64,000 nt of DNA from Thermoplasmata archaeon. Lineage in GTDB: Archaea; Thermoplasmatota; Thermoplasmata; Halarchaeoplasmatales; Halarchaeoplasmataceae. Positions 54,267 through 62,998 of this stretch are shown here, piece after piece. The DNA lies in NCBI GenBank assembly GCA_003554965.1, contig PWHR01000014.1, positions 1-64,000 on the forward strand. The letters are read 5' to 3'. The notes below the pieces were generated by a model, which saw nothing but the letters and a program-made list of their open reading frames with translations, was not told where the DNA came from and ran no database searches. Made by a program: the position numbers and the translations under genes. Numbering within the stretch: position 1 is the first letter of the stretch; the number at the start of each line of letters is the position of its first letter.

Positions 54267-54539
54267 TCAGAGATGATGTTCTTCGAGTTGTCCTCTATCT
54301 AGATGTCTTACAAGATGAGTTTTCGCCTTGGATATAACTTCATCTTTGGATTTTCCTATGAACTCTTCTTGGCAACCTTCGTAGACGCAATCGAATTTGT
54401 ATCCTTCTATCTTGAATTTCTTTATCGGTAGTGTGCATTCATCTCCGTCACTCAACATGCACTCTTCGACCTGTTCTTCAATCTCCAAATCGAGATCTTC
54501 TAGCTTTTCTTCCTCTCCGATCTTGATCTTTTCGATCAT
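54267..54539 (-). CDS. Small DUF1059-like zinc-binding protein
   Basis: A 90-residue acidic protein. The C-terminal part has CVYEGCQEEFIGKSKDEVISKAKTH-x3-H, with two cysteines and two histidines spaced like a zinc site; this resembles the DUF1059 pattern (cysteine pair, then a helix ending in histidines). The N-terminal part carries two more cysteines. Function unknown. It is a stand-alone minus-strand gene with about 130 bases of AT-rich sequence on either side. Confidence 0.6.
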   Translation of the reverse strand: MIEKIKIGEEEKLEDLDLEIEEQVEECMLSDGDECTLPIKKFKIEGYKFDCVYEGCQEEFIGKSKDEVISKAKTHLVRHLDRGQLEEHHL

Positions 54540-54677
54540 GGTAAGATAACATTGTTATTGAGGTATTTATAGGTAATGCTTTCCTGAAAATAAAGGACCT
54601 GAAGAAGAATATAGAAGGAGCTTCATTCGGTTAAGACTCATGAGAAAGCTTAAAACAACACGTTAGAATAAAAGATC

Positions 54678-55235
54678 ATGTCGGAAAAAAAGATCGACCT
54701 CGATGAAGCCGAAAAGGAAGTCGAACTGGTCAGTAAAAGGTTAGCTCTGCTGCATCTCTCCTATGCAAAGACTCTGATCGATGAATTTGGAAAGGAAAAA
54801 GGAGAGAAGTTGGTATTGAAGGCGATCAAAAAGTACGGTAAACAAATCGGTAAGGAAAGGAGAAAAGAGATAAAGGAAAAAGGATTGGAAACAGACCCTG
54901 AGAATTTCAGTAAAGGCGATGCTTTAAGGACACCACGTTTCGGTATGCACTCCAGGATAGAAAAGGAGAAGGATAAGCTCAAGGCATACGGTTGCGTGCT
55001 CGGAGATTTCTGGAAAGATGAGGGGGAAAGTGATATAGGCAGATTATACTGCTATGTTGATGCCGCTAAATATATGGGCTTTAACGAAGATTTTGTACAG
55101 ATCCACTCTAAGGCTATAACGATGAACGATCCTCACTGCAAATTTTTGATAAAATCTGCCTCGAAGGAGCAAAAGGAGTTGTTTGAATCCGAAGATGCCG
55201 ATTTTTCTCCAGTTGACAATTATTTAGAGGATTGA
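54678..55235 (+). CDS. L-2-amino-thiazoline-4-carboxylate hydrolase family protein
   Basis: A 185-residue protein of the ATC-hydrolase-like family (PF14196 type). The typical core is near the C-terminus: RLYCYVDAAKYMGFNEDFVQIHSKAITMNDPHCKF, with conserved C, D, H and the final D-x-x-C-x-F. The named reaction opens a thiazoline ring to give S-carbamoyl-cysteine in bacteria; archaeal members are untested and may do something else. ATG at 54678 fits a leaderless message from an upstream TTAAAA-type box. Confidence 0.7.
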   Translation: MSEKKIDLDEAEKEVELVSKRLALLHLSYAKTLIDEFGKEKGEKLVLKAIKKYGKQIGKERRKEIKEKGLETDPENFSKGDALRTPRFGMHSRIEKEKDKLKAYGCVLGDFWKDEGESDIGRLYCYVDAAKYMGFNEDFVQIHSKAITMNDPHCKFLIKSASKEQKELFESEDADFSPVDNYLED

Positions 55236-55360
55236 AAGCATCGAAAGTATCTAGGATTGTAATTTTTGTTATCTTAGCAAAACTTATTTATAAAACAAGC
55301 TCAACATTTAGTAACAAATTTGTACTGAAACGAAAAACAAATTAAAATTGGTGTAATAAT

Positions 55361-56368
55361 ATGTCACTGAAAACAGGAGCAAAGAATGCGGTTAAAAAAT
55401 GTATGGGGGTAAAACCAGATGAAAAAGTAGTCATACTTTCCGATTCTAATACGGCTAAAATAGGTAAAAATCTGGAAAGTGCAGCCCTAAACGTAACAGA
55501 TGACGTGAAATTTTTCAATCTTGCTTCATATGGGGACAGACCCTTGTCAAGATTTCCTCAAACCATAGAAAAAGAAGCCGACGAAGCCGATGTAACATTT
55601 TGGACTGCAAGATCCTATGATGGAGAACTGGAATCTGTGAGGATACCTTTTATAGAAGCCGCATTGAACGACGGTAGGCACGGCCACATGGTCAATGTGA
55701 CTGAAGACGTTATGAAATATGGTATGTCCGTTGATTACGAGAAGATAAAGAAGTTCACGGAGAGACTAGCCGAAAAACTTGAAAGAACTGAAACCATCAG
55801 AGTCACAAATGAACAGGGAACGGACCTCGAAGTAACTTTTTCAGATAAACATAACTGGATCCCTTCAACTGGAGTCTACAAAGAAAAAGGTTACTGGGGA
55901 AATCTTCCCGATGGTGAGATTTATACCGTTCCTTTTACGATGGAAGGAAAGATAGTGGTCGACGGCATGTTAGGTGATCATTTTCCAAATAAGTTCCAAC
56001 ATGAAGATCTTCAAAAAGACCCTCTGACCGTAGTGGTGGAAAACAACGATAAACCACATTCGACTGAGATTCATTGTGAAAATAAAGAACTAGAACGAGA
56101 AGTTAAAGAATATCTATCTAGAAATGAATGTTCATCCCGGGTAGGAGAATTTGGCATGGGAACAAATATATTCTTAGACAAATTCACCAATAACTCTTTA
56201 CTAGATGAAAAATATCCTGGAGTTCACATAGCCTTTGGAGATCCATTGGGGAGAGAGACCAACGCGGATTGGAGCTGCCCTGAGCATTTGGACATGATCC
56301 TCACCAAAACTAATGTCTGGTTGGACGGCGAAAAGATATTAGAGGATGGCGAATATCTTATTCTGTGA
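55361..56368 (+). CDS. M29-like aminopeptidase
   Basis: A 335-residue protein resembling archaeal leucyl aminopeptidase/M29-type enzymes. It starts SLKTGAKNAVKKCMGVKPDEKVVILSD, has a metal-site-like IPSTGVYKEKGYWGNLPDGEIYTVP and MEGKIVVDGMLGD, and ends with the histidine- and aspartate-rich AFGDPLGRETNADWSCPEHLDMIL. Family marks are moderately clear. It would release N-terminal residues from peptides. Ribosome-like GGTG and a TATA-like TTATTTATAAAAC at 55283-55295 precede it. Confidence 0.82.
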   Translation: MSLKTGAKNAVKKCMGVKPDEKVVILSDSNTAKIGKNLESAALNVTDDVKFFNLASYGDRPLSRFPQTIEKEADEADVTFWTARSYDGELESVRIPFIEAALNDGRHGHMVNVTEDVMKYGMSVDYEKIKKFTERLAEKLERTETIRVTNEQGTDLEVTFSDKHNWIPSTGVYKEKGYWGNLPDGEIYTVPFTMEGKIVVDGMLGDHFPNKFQHEDLQKDPLTVVVENNDKPHSTEIHCENKELEREVKEYLSRNECSSRVGEFGMGTNIFLDKFTNNSLLDEKYPGVHIAFGDPLGRETNADWSCPEHLDMILTKTNVWLDGEKILEDGEYLIL

Positions 56369-56423
56369 TATATACCACTGACAAAGATACCTCAGAAGTT
56401 CTATCCAAAGAATTCTAACTGCA

Positions 56424-57044
56424 TCATCTTTCAAATAGGGACTTCAATCTTTCTACAAGATAGGATATGATGTCTACCAGGAGTTTCCAGATCTCTTTCA
56501 GAAAGTTGAAACTTTTTTCATAGTACATGGAAGCCGCCACGATCAACGTCAGGAAAAGACCAGAGGATACTTCAGAGACGCTCGCATACTGGGTAGCAGT
56601 ATCTCCAGCCGTCATGGTCTCTCCTACTATCTGAGTTTCCTCCGCCAATATCACCCCGTAGTTTATGGAAAAATCAGGAATGGGCACTGGTCCGATAAAT
56701 TGAAAGAACATCTCGGCTTCGAAGTAATAAAAATCTGTTAATATTGGATATAGGAGTGCTATCCCTTCTGCAAGATCCAAGACGAGATGAGAAAGAAGGT
56801 AAAAGAAGGCTATCAGACCATAACTTCGATACTCGGGATAAAATCTATCTAGGTATAAGATCACTAGAATCGGAATGATTACTGCTATCCATACATTATG
56901 GAAAACCATCCTATGAGCTCCAGGGATGAAAAAATCCAAGTCCATCACAACGGCGAAAGGAAGCATCAACAGAACTTTCCTGGTATCCACCCTCAAAGCT
57001 AGAAGTATGATCAGTGGTAACATTATGTGGGCGGCGGTATCCAT
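56424..57044 (-). CDS. DUF457/YdjM-type membrane protein (paralogue 2)
   Basis: A 206-residue protein paralogous to the one at 12283-12882. It shares the start (MDTxxHIMLP), VVMDLDFFIPGAHRMVFHN and FYLLSHLVLDLAEGIALLYP, and the same helix order. The His and Asp residues in membrane parts suggest a metal site. Annotated in general as putative metal-dependent hydrolases, with no proven reaction. It is divergent from the cyanophycinase gene, and ATTATATACC (minus strand) just before the start is a good TATA box. Confidence 0.7.
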   Translation of the reverse strand: MDTAAHIMLPLIILLALRVDTRKVLLMLPFAVVMDLDFFIPGAHRMVFHNVWIAVIIPILVILYLDRFYPEYRSYGLIAFFYLLSHLVLDLAEGIALLYPILTDFYYFEAEMFFQFIGPVPIPDFSINYGVILAEETQIVGETMTAGDTATQYASVSEVSSGLFLTLIVAASMYYEKSFNFLKEIWKLLVDIISYLVERLKSLFER

Positions 57045-57129
57045 ATTTACATCTTATCTTTGAGAGGGTATATAATAGTAAGGGTGGGAAACATTCAAAT
57101 CAAAGTACAAATGATTAAGTAAAGCAATC

Positions 57130-57954
57130 ATGACTAACACTGAAGGTCCACTGTTAACAATCGGTGGGAACATAAAAGAGGCGAAATACAATCCTATAAT
57201 GGAAAAATTATCCCAAATCGTGAAAGATGATAACGAGCCACCTTTCAAGATCGGAGTCATCCCTGTAGCTAGTCAAGAACCGGAAGAAAGCGGAGAAAGA
57301 TACTCAGATATTTTCAAATCATTCGATCTAGATCCAGTGATAATAAATCCCGAGAATAGAGAGGAGGTCGATGATGATGAAATGCTCGAAAAAGCGAGGG
57401 ATGTAGGAGCTTATTTCTTGACCGGTGGGAACCAGCTCAGGATAACTACTCTTCTGGGTGGGACTGAACTATTGAAAGTTATAAGAGAGAAACATGAAAA
57501 TGGTTGTTTGATAGCCGGTACGAGCGCAGGGTCTGTTTGTATGACCGATCTTATGATATCTTACGGTGAAAGTGAAAACGCCTATTTGACAGGTGTAGTA
57601 GAACTCACCCGTGGACTACACTTTTTAAATCATGTAGTTATCGACACTCACTTCACGGCTAGAGGGAGATTCCCTCGACTTGTACATGTGGTCGCGGAAA
57701 ATCCCAGCAGCTTAGGTATCGGTCTCGGAGAGGATACCGCCGCTGTTTGGTATCCTCATGAATCTCGATTCGAGGTTATAGGCAGCAGGAACATAGTGGT
57801 AGTGGATGGAAAAAATATCAAACATACCAATGTATCTGAAATAGGACCTGACACACCTCTTCATGCTGAGGGTATCACAGTTCATATACTATCTAACTGT
57901 TGCGGATTCGACCTGGAAGAGAGGAAACCTTGGTTCCCCGAAAATCACGATTGA
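57130..57954 (+). CDS. cphB: Cyanophycinase (S51-type)
   Basis: A 274-residue serine exopeptidase of family S51. It cleaves cyanophycin, the storage polymer of poly-aspartate with arginine side chains, to beta-Asp-Arg dipeptides. Family marks are the N-terminal GGN, the glycine-rich FLTGGNQLRI, the nucleophile site AGTSAGSVCM, and VVIDTHFTARGRFPRL with the conserved D and H. Length is normal. The gene sits 30 bases from cphA, tail to tail, which strongly supports the call. The dipeptide hydrolase step (iadA/iaaA) is not in this window. Confidence 0.9.
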   Translation: MTNTEGPLLTIGGNIKEAKYNPIMEKLSQIVKDDNEPPFKIGVIPVASQEPEESGERYSDIFKSFDLDPVIINPENREEVDDDEMLEKARDVGAYFLTGGNQLRITTLLGGTELLKVIREKHENGCLIAGTSAGSVCMTDLMISYGESENAYLTGVVELTRGLHFLNHVVIDTHFTARGRFPRLVHVVAENPSSLGIGLGEDTAAVWYPHESRFEVIGSRNIVVVDGKNIKHTNVSEIGPDTPLHAEGITVHILSNCCGFDLEERKPWFPENHD

Positions 57955-57984
57955 ACTGATGTGGGAACCCCTTTTTCCTTCGAT

Positions 57985-60684
57985 CTAGATAGCTACTGTA
58001 CCTAAACCTTTTTCTTGACCATCAGCATCTTCCATAGGTCTCTCTTCAATGGCGGGGAAAAATTCTTCCATACTTTCTGAGTCAAGGTCCAAATTTGCAC
58101 AAACGATCACGTCTCCTGTATCACTTTTTCCCATCGCAAAGCCTATAGCCTTTTTTGGGTCTTCTATTATAGTGGGAACTTTCCCGGTGGATTCACTCCC
58201 TTTTCCCAGTAGCGAAGCTATTTCTCCCTTCTTCCGACCGCGCCTCAAGTGAACTCTCTCTGTGAATATCAATTCATCGAAACCTTTTGCGGCAACTTTT
58301 CCACTATCGATTATGCTCTTGTCGGCTCTATCGCCTATGCCCGTATAAACGAGTATGTTGTTGTTGTTTTTGCTTGCAAGGTGCTCAGCGAAGTCACTTA
58401 GTTTTTCCAAGCCGTCAGGATTGTGGGCATAATCTAACACCACTTTTCTCTCTTCTATGTCAAAGACGTTCAGTCTACCTGGCGTTGTTTTTTCATCCAT
58501 CTGGAATCTCTTCAATGTATTTTTGAACTTATCGACTTTTAGCCCACTAGCATAGGCTGAAGCCATCGCCCCTAATGTGTTCTCTACCAGCATCTTAACA
58601 CCGCCTAAAAGATAGGGTATCTCTTTCACATTTGCGATTATCAATCGTTTATCTTGAAGATGAGCAACAAGATCGTTGTCTTCCATGAAGAAAGCCTCAC
58701 CACCCTTTTTTATGTGATCTTCTATCAACTCGTTTTTTTCCACTCCAAATAAGATTATGTTCCCGTTGGCTCTCCCCATCAATTTTTCAGCATAATCATC
58801 GTTTCCGTTGATTACTGCATAACCGTCTTCCTCTACCACTTCGACCAATAGCGATTTAGCCCAGAAAATGTCATCTAAGTCTTTGATCCCATCGACACCG
58901 ATATGATCTTCTCTTATATTCAACACTGTACCGACTTTACATTTGTCGAATCCTAACCCTCTTTTAACTATACCTCCTCTAGCACTTTCAAGGACCGCAT
59001 AATCGACTTCAGGATCTTGGAGGATAACGTTGGCACTCCATGGACCAGTGGTGTCTCCGTCAGCTACCTTCAGATCGTTCGACCAGATCCCACCTGTAAC
59101 GGCCAATCCAGTATGATGACCTTGGTTCTTGGCTAACCATTCCACGATCCTCGAGGTGGTGGTCTTTCCATTTGTTCCGGTAATAGCAACCACTGGTATC
59201 CTTCCATTTCCGGAGGGATAAAGATGATCTATGATCTTTTCTCCAACTGGTTGTGGTTCACCCGAAGATGGGGCTATATGCATCCTTAAGCCGGGACTCG
59301 AATTGATCTCGATTATACCCCAATCCATATCCTCAACATGCAAAGATATATCATCTGAGATCAGATCTACTCCCATTAGGTCGAGACCTATTATTTTACT
59401 GGTCCTTTCCAAGATCCTTTTTAAGCTTTGATGTATCCTATCAGTTTGATCTTCAGCAGTTCCTCCTGTGCTTATGTTGGCTGTGTCTCTCAACCAGATC
59501 CTTTCACCTTCTTCAGGTATAGATTCAAGGGTGAGCTGCTGCCTCTCCAAGTTGATCCTTGCTTCATCGTCGATAGAGATCTTCGTCAGTACCGAATCAT
59601 GATCATCTCCTCTCTTTGGATCCTTATTTGTAAGTTCGATCAACTCTTTCACGGTACTTGATCCATCGCCTATTATGTGAGCGGGAATCCTTTTTGCTAC
59701 AGCTACAACCTCATGATCTACAAGTAGTACTCTGTAATCGTCACCTTTTAGATATTTTTCCACCAGGATATAGGTGGAGTGCTCCTCGGCGAGAGAGAAG
59801 GCCTTGCTCAGCTCATCTGGATTTTTTATATTGACGAAGACGCCATTGCCGTGATGTCCACTGACTGGTTTTATGACCACCGGATACCCTATATATTCAG
59901 CGATCTCCAAACCCTCTTTTGCCGAACTGGCTACTTCTCCTCGTGGTACTGGGAGTCCATAATCGTACAGAAGATCCTTGCAGATATCTTTTTCCTGTCC
60001 GATCTCGGAACCGATAAGGGATGTTTGTGAAGTTTCTGGGCCCCAGATCATCTTTCTGTTCTTTCCCCAACCTAGAGAGAAAAGACTGTACTCTTCGTCC
60101 GCCCGTTTGTACGGTATATTTTTTTTCTTAGCGGCTTTCAATATGGCAGAAGTACTCGGACCGATCTTTTCTTTTAAAAATTCATCTTTAGCTTCATCTA
60201 ATACGTTATCTACGATGCTCTCAAGCCCCTCTTCATCAGAGAGCAGGGCGTTTACTATCTTTATCGCTTCTTCAAAAGCAAAAGATGCTAGAGACGGATG
60301 TTCGTAATCCATGACTATCTTGTATAATCTACCGTCCTCTTCTCTGCTTTTTCCAAAGCCGACTTGTGCACCCACGGAGTTCTGTATAGAGATAGCCACA
60401 TGCTCTATGATGTGGGCAGGATAAGTTCCCTCTTCCAATCTCTCAACGAACCCACCTCTATACCCTTTTGAACATGAATGCTCCTTTAATTCAGGTAAAA
60501 GTTTCACTATCTTATCAGCAAAACTTTTGTTCGAAGGAGTTTCTACCCAATCCCCCAGATCTACATGAGCTTCCATGACAGGGAAAAGGGCATGAACATT
60601 AGGTCCTTCTAGGAATTTTTTTCTTACTTCTATGATTTCTTTTTCAACACTGCTTCCTATTTCTTTCTTATCAAACATTTTCAT
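57985..60684 (-). CDS. cphA: Cyanophycin synthetase
   Basis: An 899-residue CphA1-type enzyme from the ATG at 60684 (GGAG eight bases before it). It builds multi-L-arginyl-poly-L-aspartate from aspartate, arginine and ATP. The N-terminal domain (about 1-160) is followed by an ATP-grasp domain with YPVVIKPVSGHHGNGVFV, YRVLLVDHEVVAVAKRIPAHI and the metal site EINSSPG near residue 460, and by a Mur-ligase-like domain with the P-loop GTNGKTTTSR (about 503-512), an ESARGGIVKRGLGFDKC segment and DYAHNPDG. All three domains are whole. Order and residues match CphA rather than MurE alone. Confidence 0.93.
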   Translation of the reverse strand: MKMFDKKEIGSSVEKEIIEVRKKFLEGPNVHALFPVMEAHVDLGDWVETPSNKSFADKIVKLLPELKEHSCSKGYRGGFVERLEEGTYPAHIIEHVAISIQNSVGAQVGFGKSREEDGRLYKIVMDYEHPSLASFAFEEAIKIVNALLSDEEGLESIVDNVLDEAKDEFLKEKIGPSTSAILKAAKKKNIPYKRADEEYSLFSLGWGKNRKMIWGPETSQTSLIGSEIGQEKDICKDLLYDYGLPVPRGEVASSAKEGLEIAEYIGYPVVIKPVSGHHGNGVFVNIKNPDELSKAFSLAEEHSTYILVEKYLKGDDYRVLLVDHEVVAVAKRIPAHIIGDGSSTVKELIELTNKDPKRGDDHDSVLTKISIDDEARINLERQQLTLESIPEEGERIWLRDTANISTGGTAEDQTDRIHQSLKRILERTSKIIGLDLMGVDLISDDISLHVEDMDWGIIEINSSPGLRMHIAPSSGEPQPVGEKIIDHLYPSGNGRIPVVAITGTNGKTTTSRIVEWLAKNQGHHTGLAVTGGIWSNDLKVADGDTTGPWSANVILQDPEVDYAVLESARGGIVKRGLGFDKCKVGTVLNIREDHIGVDGIKDLDDIFWAKSLLVEVVEEDGYAVINGNDDYAEKLMGRANGNIILFGVEKNELIEDHIKKGGEAFFMEDNDLVAHLQDKRLIIANVKEIPYLLGGVKMLVENTLGAMASAYASGLKVDKFKNTLKRFQMDEKTTPGRLNVFDIEERKVVLDYAHNPDGLEKLSDFAEHLASKNNNNILVYTGIGDRADKSIIDSGKVAAKGFDELIFTERVHLRRGRKKGEIASLLGKGSESTGKVPTIIEDPKKAIGFAMGKSDTGDVIVCANLDLDSESMEEFFPAIEERPMEDADGQEKGLGTVAI

Positions 60685-60735
60685 ACTATCATCTCCTTTG
60701 ATTGTAAGGACTGAATGATCTGTACTCACTGACTA

Positions 60736-60779
60736 AGAGATTTTGAACTATCTCTAGGAATACATGATATTATAATCTC
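60736..60779 (-). promoter_or_regulatory. cphA promoter with inverted repeat
   Basis: On the minus strand GAGATTATAATATC (60766-60779) is a likely TATA box. Near the expected transcription start, AGAGAT (60736-60741) and ATCTCT (60750-60755) form a 6-base inverted repeat 8 bases apart, a possible operator for nitrogen- or arginine-dependent control. A second inverted repeat, AGCCT...AGGCT, lies at 60785-60801. Confidence 0.35.
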
Positions 60780-60887
60780 CCTCAAGCCTCTTACGAAGGC
60801 TAAACAGGTAAGAGTCCTCAATAATCGATATTACCCTTAGTATAAATAGTTTGTCATTTTTCATGGTGAATAAATTTGAAGGAGAAC

Positions 60888-60899
60888 CTTTATATCAAG
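60888..60899 (+). promoter_or_regulatory. TATA box of the nadM-pncC fusion
   Basis: CCTTTATATCAA lies 23-34 bases before the ATG at 60922, so the message is probably leaderless. Confidence 0.5.
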
Positions 60900-60921
60900 A
60901 AAAAATCTATCATGAAATGTC

Positions 60922-61899
60922 ATGAAGAGCTTGTTCATCGGTAGATTTCAACCTTTCCACAAAGGCCATCTCGCTGCGCTAGAACAGATATCGAGCAAAT
61001 CGGAATCAGTGATGATCGGGGTCGGTAGCGCCCAAAAAAGCAGAGAGGAAGCGAATCCCTTGACGGGAGGTGAAAGGATATCGATGATAAAAAGGGTTTT
61101 GATGGATCGAGGAATGGATGATGTAGAAGTATATCCTATCCCTGACTTGGAGTGCCACCCGGCTTGGCCTTATTATGTAGAAGCGATCCTTCCGGAGTTC
61201 CAAAAGGTCTACGGAAACTCTCACACCGTTCTGAAATTGTTCTCCGATGTTGGATATGCTACCGAAGAGATAGAACAGGTGGATAGAGATAAGTACTCCG
61301 GGACTGAGATAAGGAGAAGAGTCAATGAAGGAAAAAGTTGGAAGTATCTTGTCCCAGAGGAAGTTGCTGAATTTCTGGAGGAGATAGATATGGAAGAGAG
61401 GATGAAACCCGTATTAGGTACGAAGTCTGAAACTGAAAAGAAAGTGGCACATCTATTGACTAAAACGGGAAAAAGGATAGCTACTGCAGAATCCTGCACG
61501 GGAGGTTTGATAGCTAGTAGATTGACCGACGTTCCGGGCTCATCAGCTTACTTTGTAGCGGGATTGGTAACTTACAGCAATGAATCTAAAGTTGAACTAT
61601 TGGGTGTGGATCAAAGTTTGCTCGAAAAAAAGGGTGCTGTAAGTGATGAAGTCGTCGAGCAGATGGCTGAGGGCGTTAGAAAAGATAGATGCACGGACAT
61701 CGGCTTATCCACTTCAGGAATAGCTGGTCCGGGCGGAGGGACTGAAGAAAAACCCGTGGGGACGGTCCATATGGGACTTTCTACTGAAAAAGAAACTAAA
61801 AGCAGATCCTTCCATTTTGGAGGTAACAGAGAGGCTGTCAAAAAACAGACATCCGAAAAAGCTTTAGAGTGGATCATAGAGGAATTGGAAGAAACCTGA
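60922..61899 (+). CDS. NMN adenylyltransferase fused to nicotinamide-nucleotide amidase
   Basis: A 325-residue two-enzyme fusion. Residues 1-165 are an archaeal NadM: GRFQPFHKGHL (HxGH nucleotidyl-transfer motif) near the start and YSGTEIRRRV (the xSxTxxR-type triphosphate site) at about 130. This part joins NMN and ATP to NAD. Residues 170-325 are a CinA C-terminal/PncC domain with TAESCTGGLIASRLTDVPGSS, GLVTYSNESK and STSGIAGPGGGTEEKPVGTV, which deamidates NMN to NaMN. Both active sites are whole. The two domains act on the same substrate, so the fusion may balance NAD synthesis and NMN recycling. Confidence 0.92.
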   Translation: MKSLFIGRFQPFHKGHLAALEQISSKSESVMIGVGSAQKSREEANPLTGGERISMIKRVLMDRGMDDVEVYPIPDLECHPAWPYYVEAILPEFQKVYGNSHTVLKLFSDVGYATEEIEQVDRDKYSGTEIRRRVNEGKSWKYLVPEEVAEFLEEIDMEERMKPVLGTKSETEKKVAHLLTKTGKRIATAESCTGGLIASRLTDVPGSSAYFVAGLVTYSNESKVELLGVDQSLLEKKGAVSDEVVEQMAEGVRKDRCTDIGLSTSGIAGPGGGTEEKPVGTVHMGLSTEKETKSRSFHFGGNREAVKKQTSEKALEWIIEELEET

Positions 61900-61904
61900 T
61901 CCAC

Positions 61905-62258
61905 TCAGCTGATCTGTTTTATCTTTTTTACCGCCTTTTTTATCTCATCGAACAATACACCCAATCTCTCCGAATCTCCCACTACGACTGCCAACAACCT
62001 ATCTTGTTGGACACTGGTGATGATTATCTTACCCTCTTTTGATTCCACGATTATCCTGTTCACACTCGTTCTATCCAGCTCAGAATTTGCGTTGTTAGAT
62101 GCACCGAGAATAGTAGCACACATGATACTGAAAGTTTCGTCATGGACTACTTCAGGCAGGTCGGTTTCGATGATGTCTCCTTCTTTATCAATTATGGCAG
62201 AACCAGATATGCCTTTTATTTTAAGATCATCGAGTACTTCTTCGTAAATCCCAGCCAT
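61905..62258 (-). CDS. Roadblock/LC7 domain protein
   Basis: A 117-residue single-domain protein with the Roadblock/LC7 pattern: VLDDLKIKGISGSAIIDKEGDIIETDLP, then a central helix and NRIIVESKEGKIIITSVQQDRLLAVVV, a GxLxxxSxxxxAL-like end being replaced by a helix-rich tail (ERLGVLFDEIKKAVKKIKQ). These proteins dimerise and regulate small GTPases such as MglA. No GTPase gene is in this window. It converges on the NadM-PncC gene, five bases apart. Confidence 0.85.
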   Translation of the reverse strand: MAGIYEEVLDDLKIKGISGSAIIDKEGDIIETDLPEVVHDETFSIMCATILGASNNANSELDRTSVNRIIVESKEGKIIITSVQQDRLLAVVVGDSERLGVLFDEIKKAVKKIKQIS

Positions 62259-62312
62259 TTTATCCCTATGAGTTCACAAAGCATCTTTTTAAAATTTTCG
62301 TACTGATATCGA

Positions 62313-62885
62313 CTATCTACATTCAGGACAAAGAAGCTGACTGTTATCTGAGACCAATCTATCGGAATAAATCCCACAGCTTTCGCAGTATCCCGATGTC
62401 TCTCTTTTGACTTTATCTTCATATTTTCCTGATCTCTTAGATCTTCTTATTTTCTCATACTCTCTTGTTATGTCGATCAAAGTGGGTGAGATCTCCAAGA
62501 CGTCGTTCTCTGTTATGATCCCTATCATCTCTTCATCTTCAACCACAGGTAACCTTCTGATATTCTCTTCGGCCATCAATCTGGCCGCCTCCTGTATCGC
62601 TTTCTCGCCTCTGATAGTATGGACGGGGGTCGACATGACTTCAGATATTCCTATCTCATCTGGAGAAAGGTTTTGTGCAACGACTTTTTTTACTATGTCC
62701 ATCTCTGTTATGATACCTGAAAGATTTTCATCATCATCTATCACCACTAGACTACCGATATCAGCTTCTTTCATCAGATTAGCGGCAGTTTCTACATTCT
62801 CCTTTTCTTTTATGACGAGCGGATTCTTTGACATCACATCTTTGATCTGGACGTCTTTGCTCTTGAATCTATCCACGTCCTCCAT
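62313..62885 (-). CDS. Two-CBS-domain protein with C-terminal zinc ribbon
   Basis: A 190-residue protein. CBS domain 1 runs VMSKNPLVIKEKENVETAANLMKEADIGSLVVIDDD and CBS domain 2 VMSTPVHTIRGEKAIQEAARLMAEENIRRLPVVED; together they form a Bateman module that binds adenosine nucleotides. A 45-residue tail then ends with CESCGIYS...LLCPECR, a zinc ribbon with two CxxC pairs. It may sense energy charge and act on RNA or a partner protein. Function unknown. Confidence 0.85.
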   Translation of the reverse strand: MEDVDRFKSKDVQIKDVMSKNPLVIKEKENVETAANLMKEADIGSLVVIDDDENLSGIITEMDIVKKVVAQNLSPDEIGISEVMSTPVHTIRGEKAIQEAARLMAEENIRRLPVVEDEEMIGIITENDVLEISPTLIDITREYEKIRRSKRSGKYEDKVKRETSGYCESCGIYSDRLVSDNSQLLCPECR

Positions 62886-62960
62886 ATGGTTATACCTCGT
62901 AGGTAGATTGTTTCTCTAAGTATTAAATCTTTCCCAAAATAATAAAATGTCCAAGTCCAA

Positions 62961-62970
62961 AATATTTATA
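62961..62970 (+). promoter_or_regulatory. TATA box of serS2
   Basis: ATATTTATAG lies 29-38 bases before the ATG at 62999. A short leader with AAGGA just before the start follows. Confidence 0.5.
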
Positions 62971-62998
62971 GCCCCTGAGAGATACCAAAAGGAAGATC

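Noticed and set aside
55361..56368. Aminopeptidase as the missing beta-Asp-Arg dipeptidase of the cyanophycin pathway
   Set aside because: It resembles M29-type enzymes rather than isoaspartyl dipeptidases, and it is separated from cphB by an oppositely oriented gene. Proximity alone is weak evidence.
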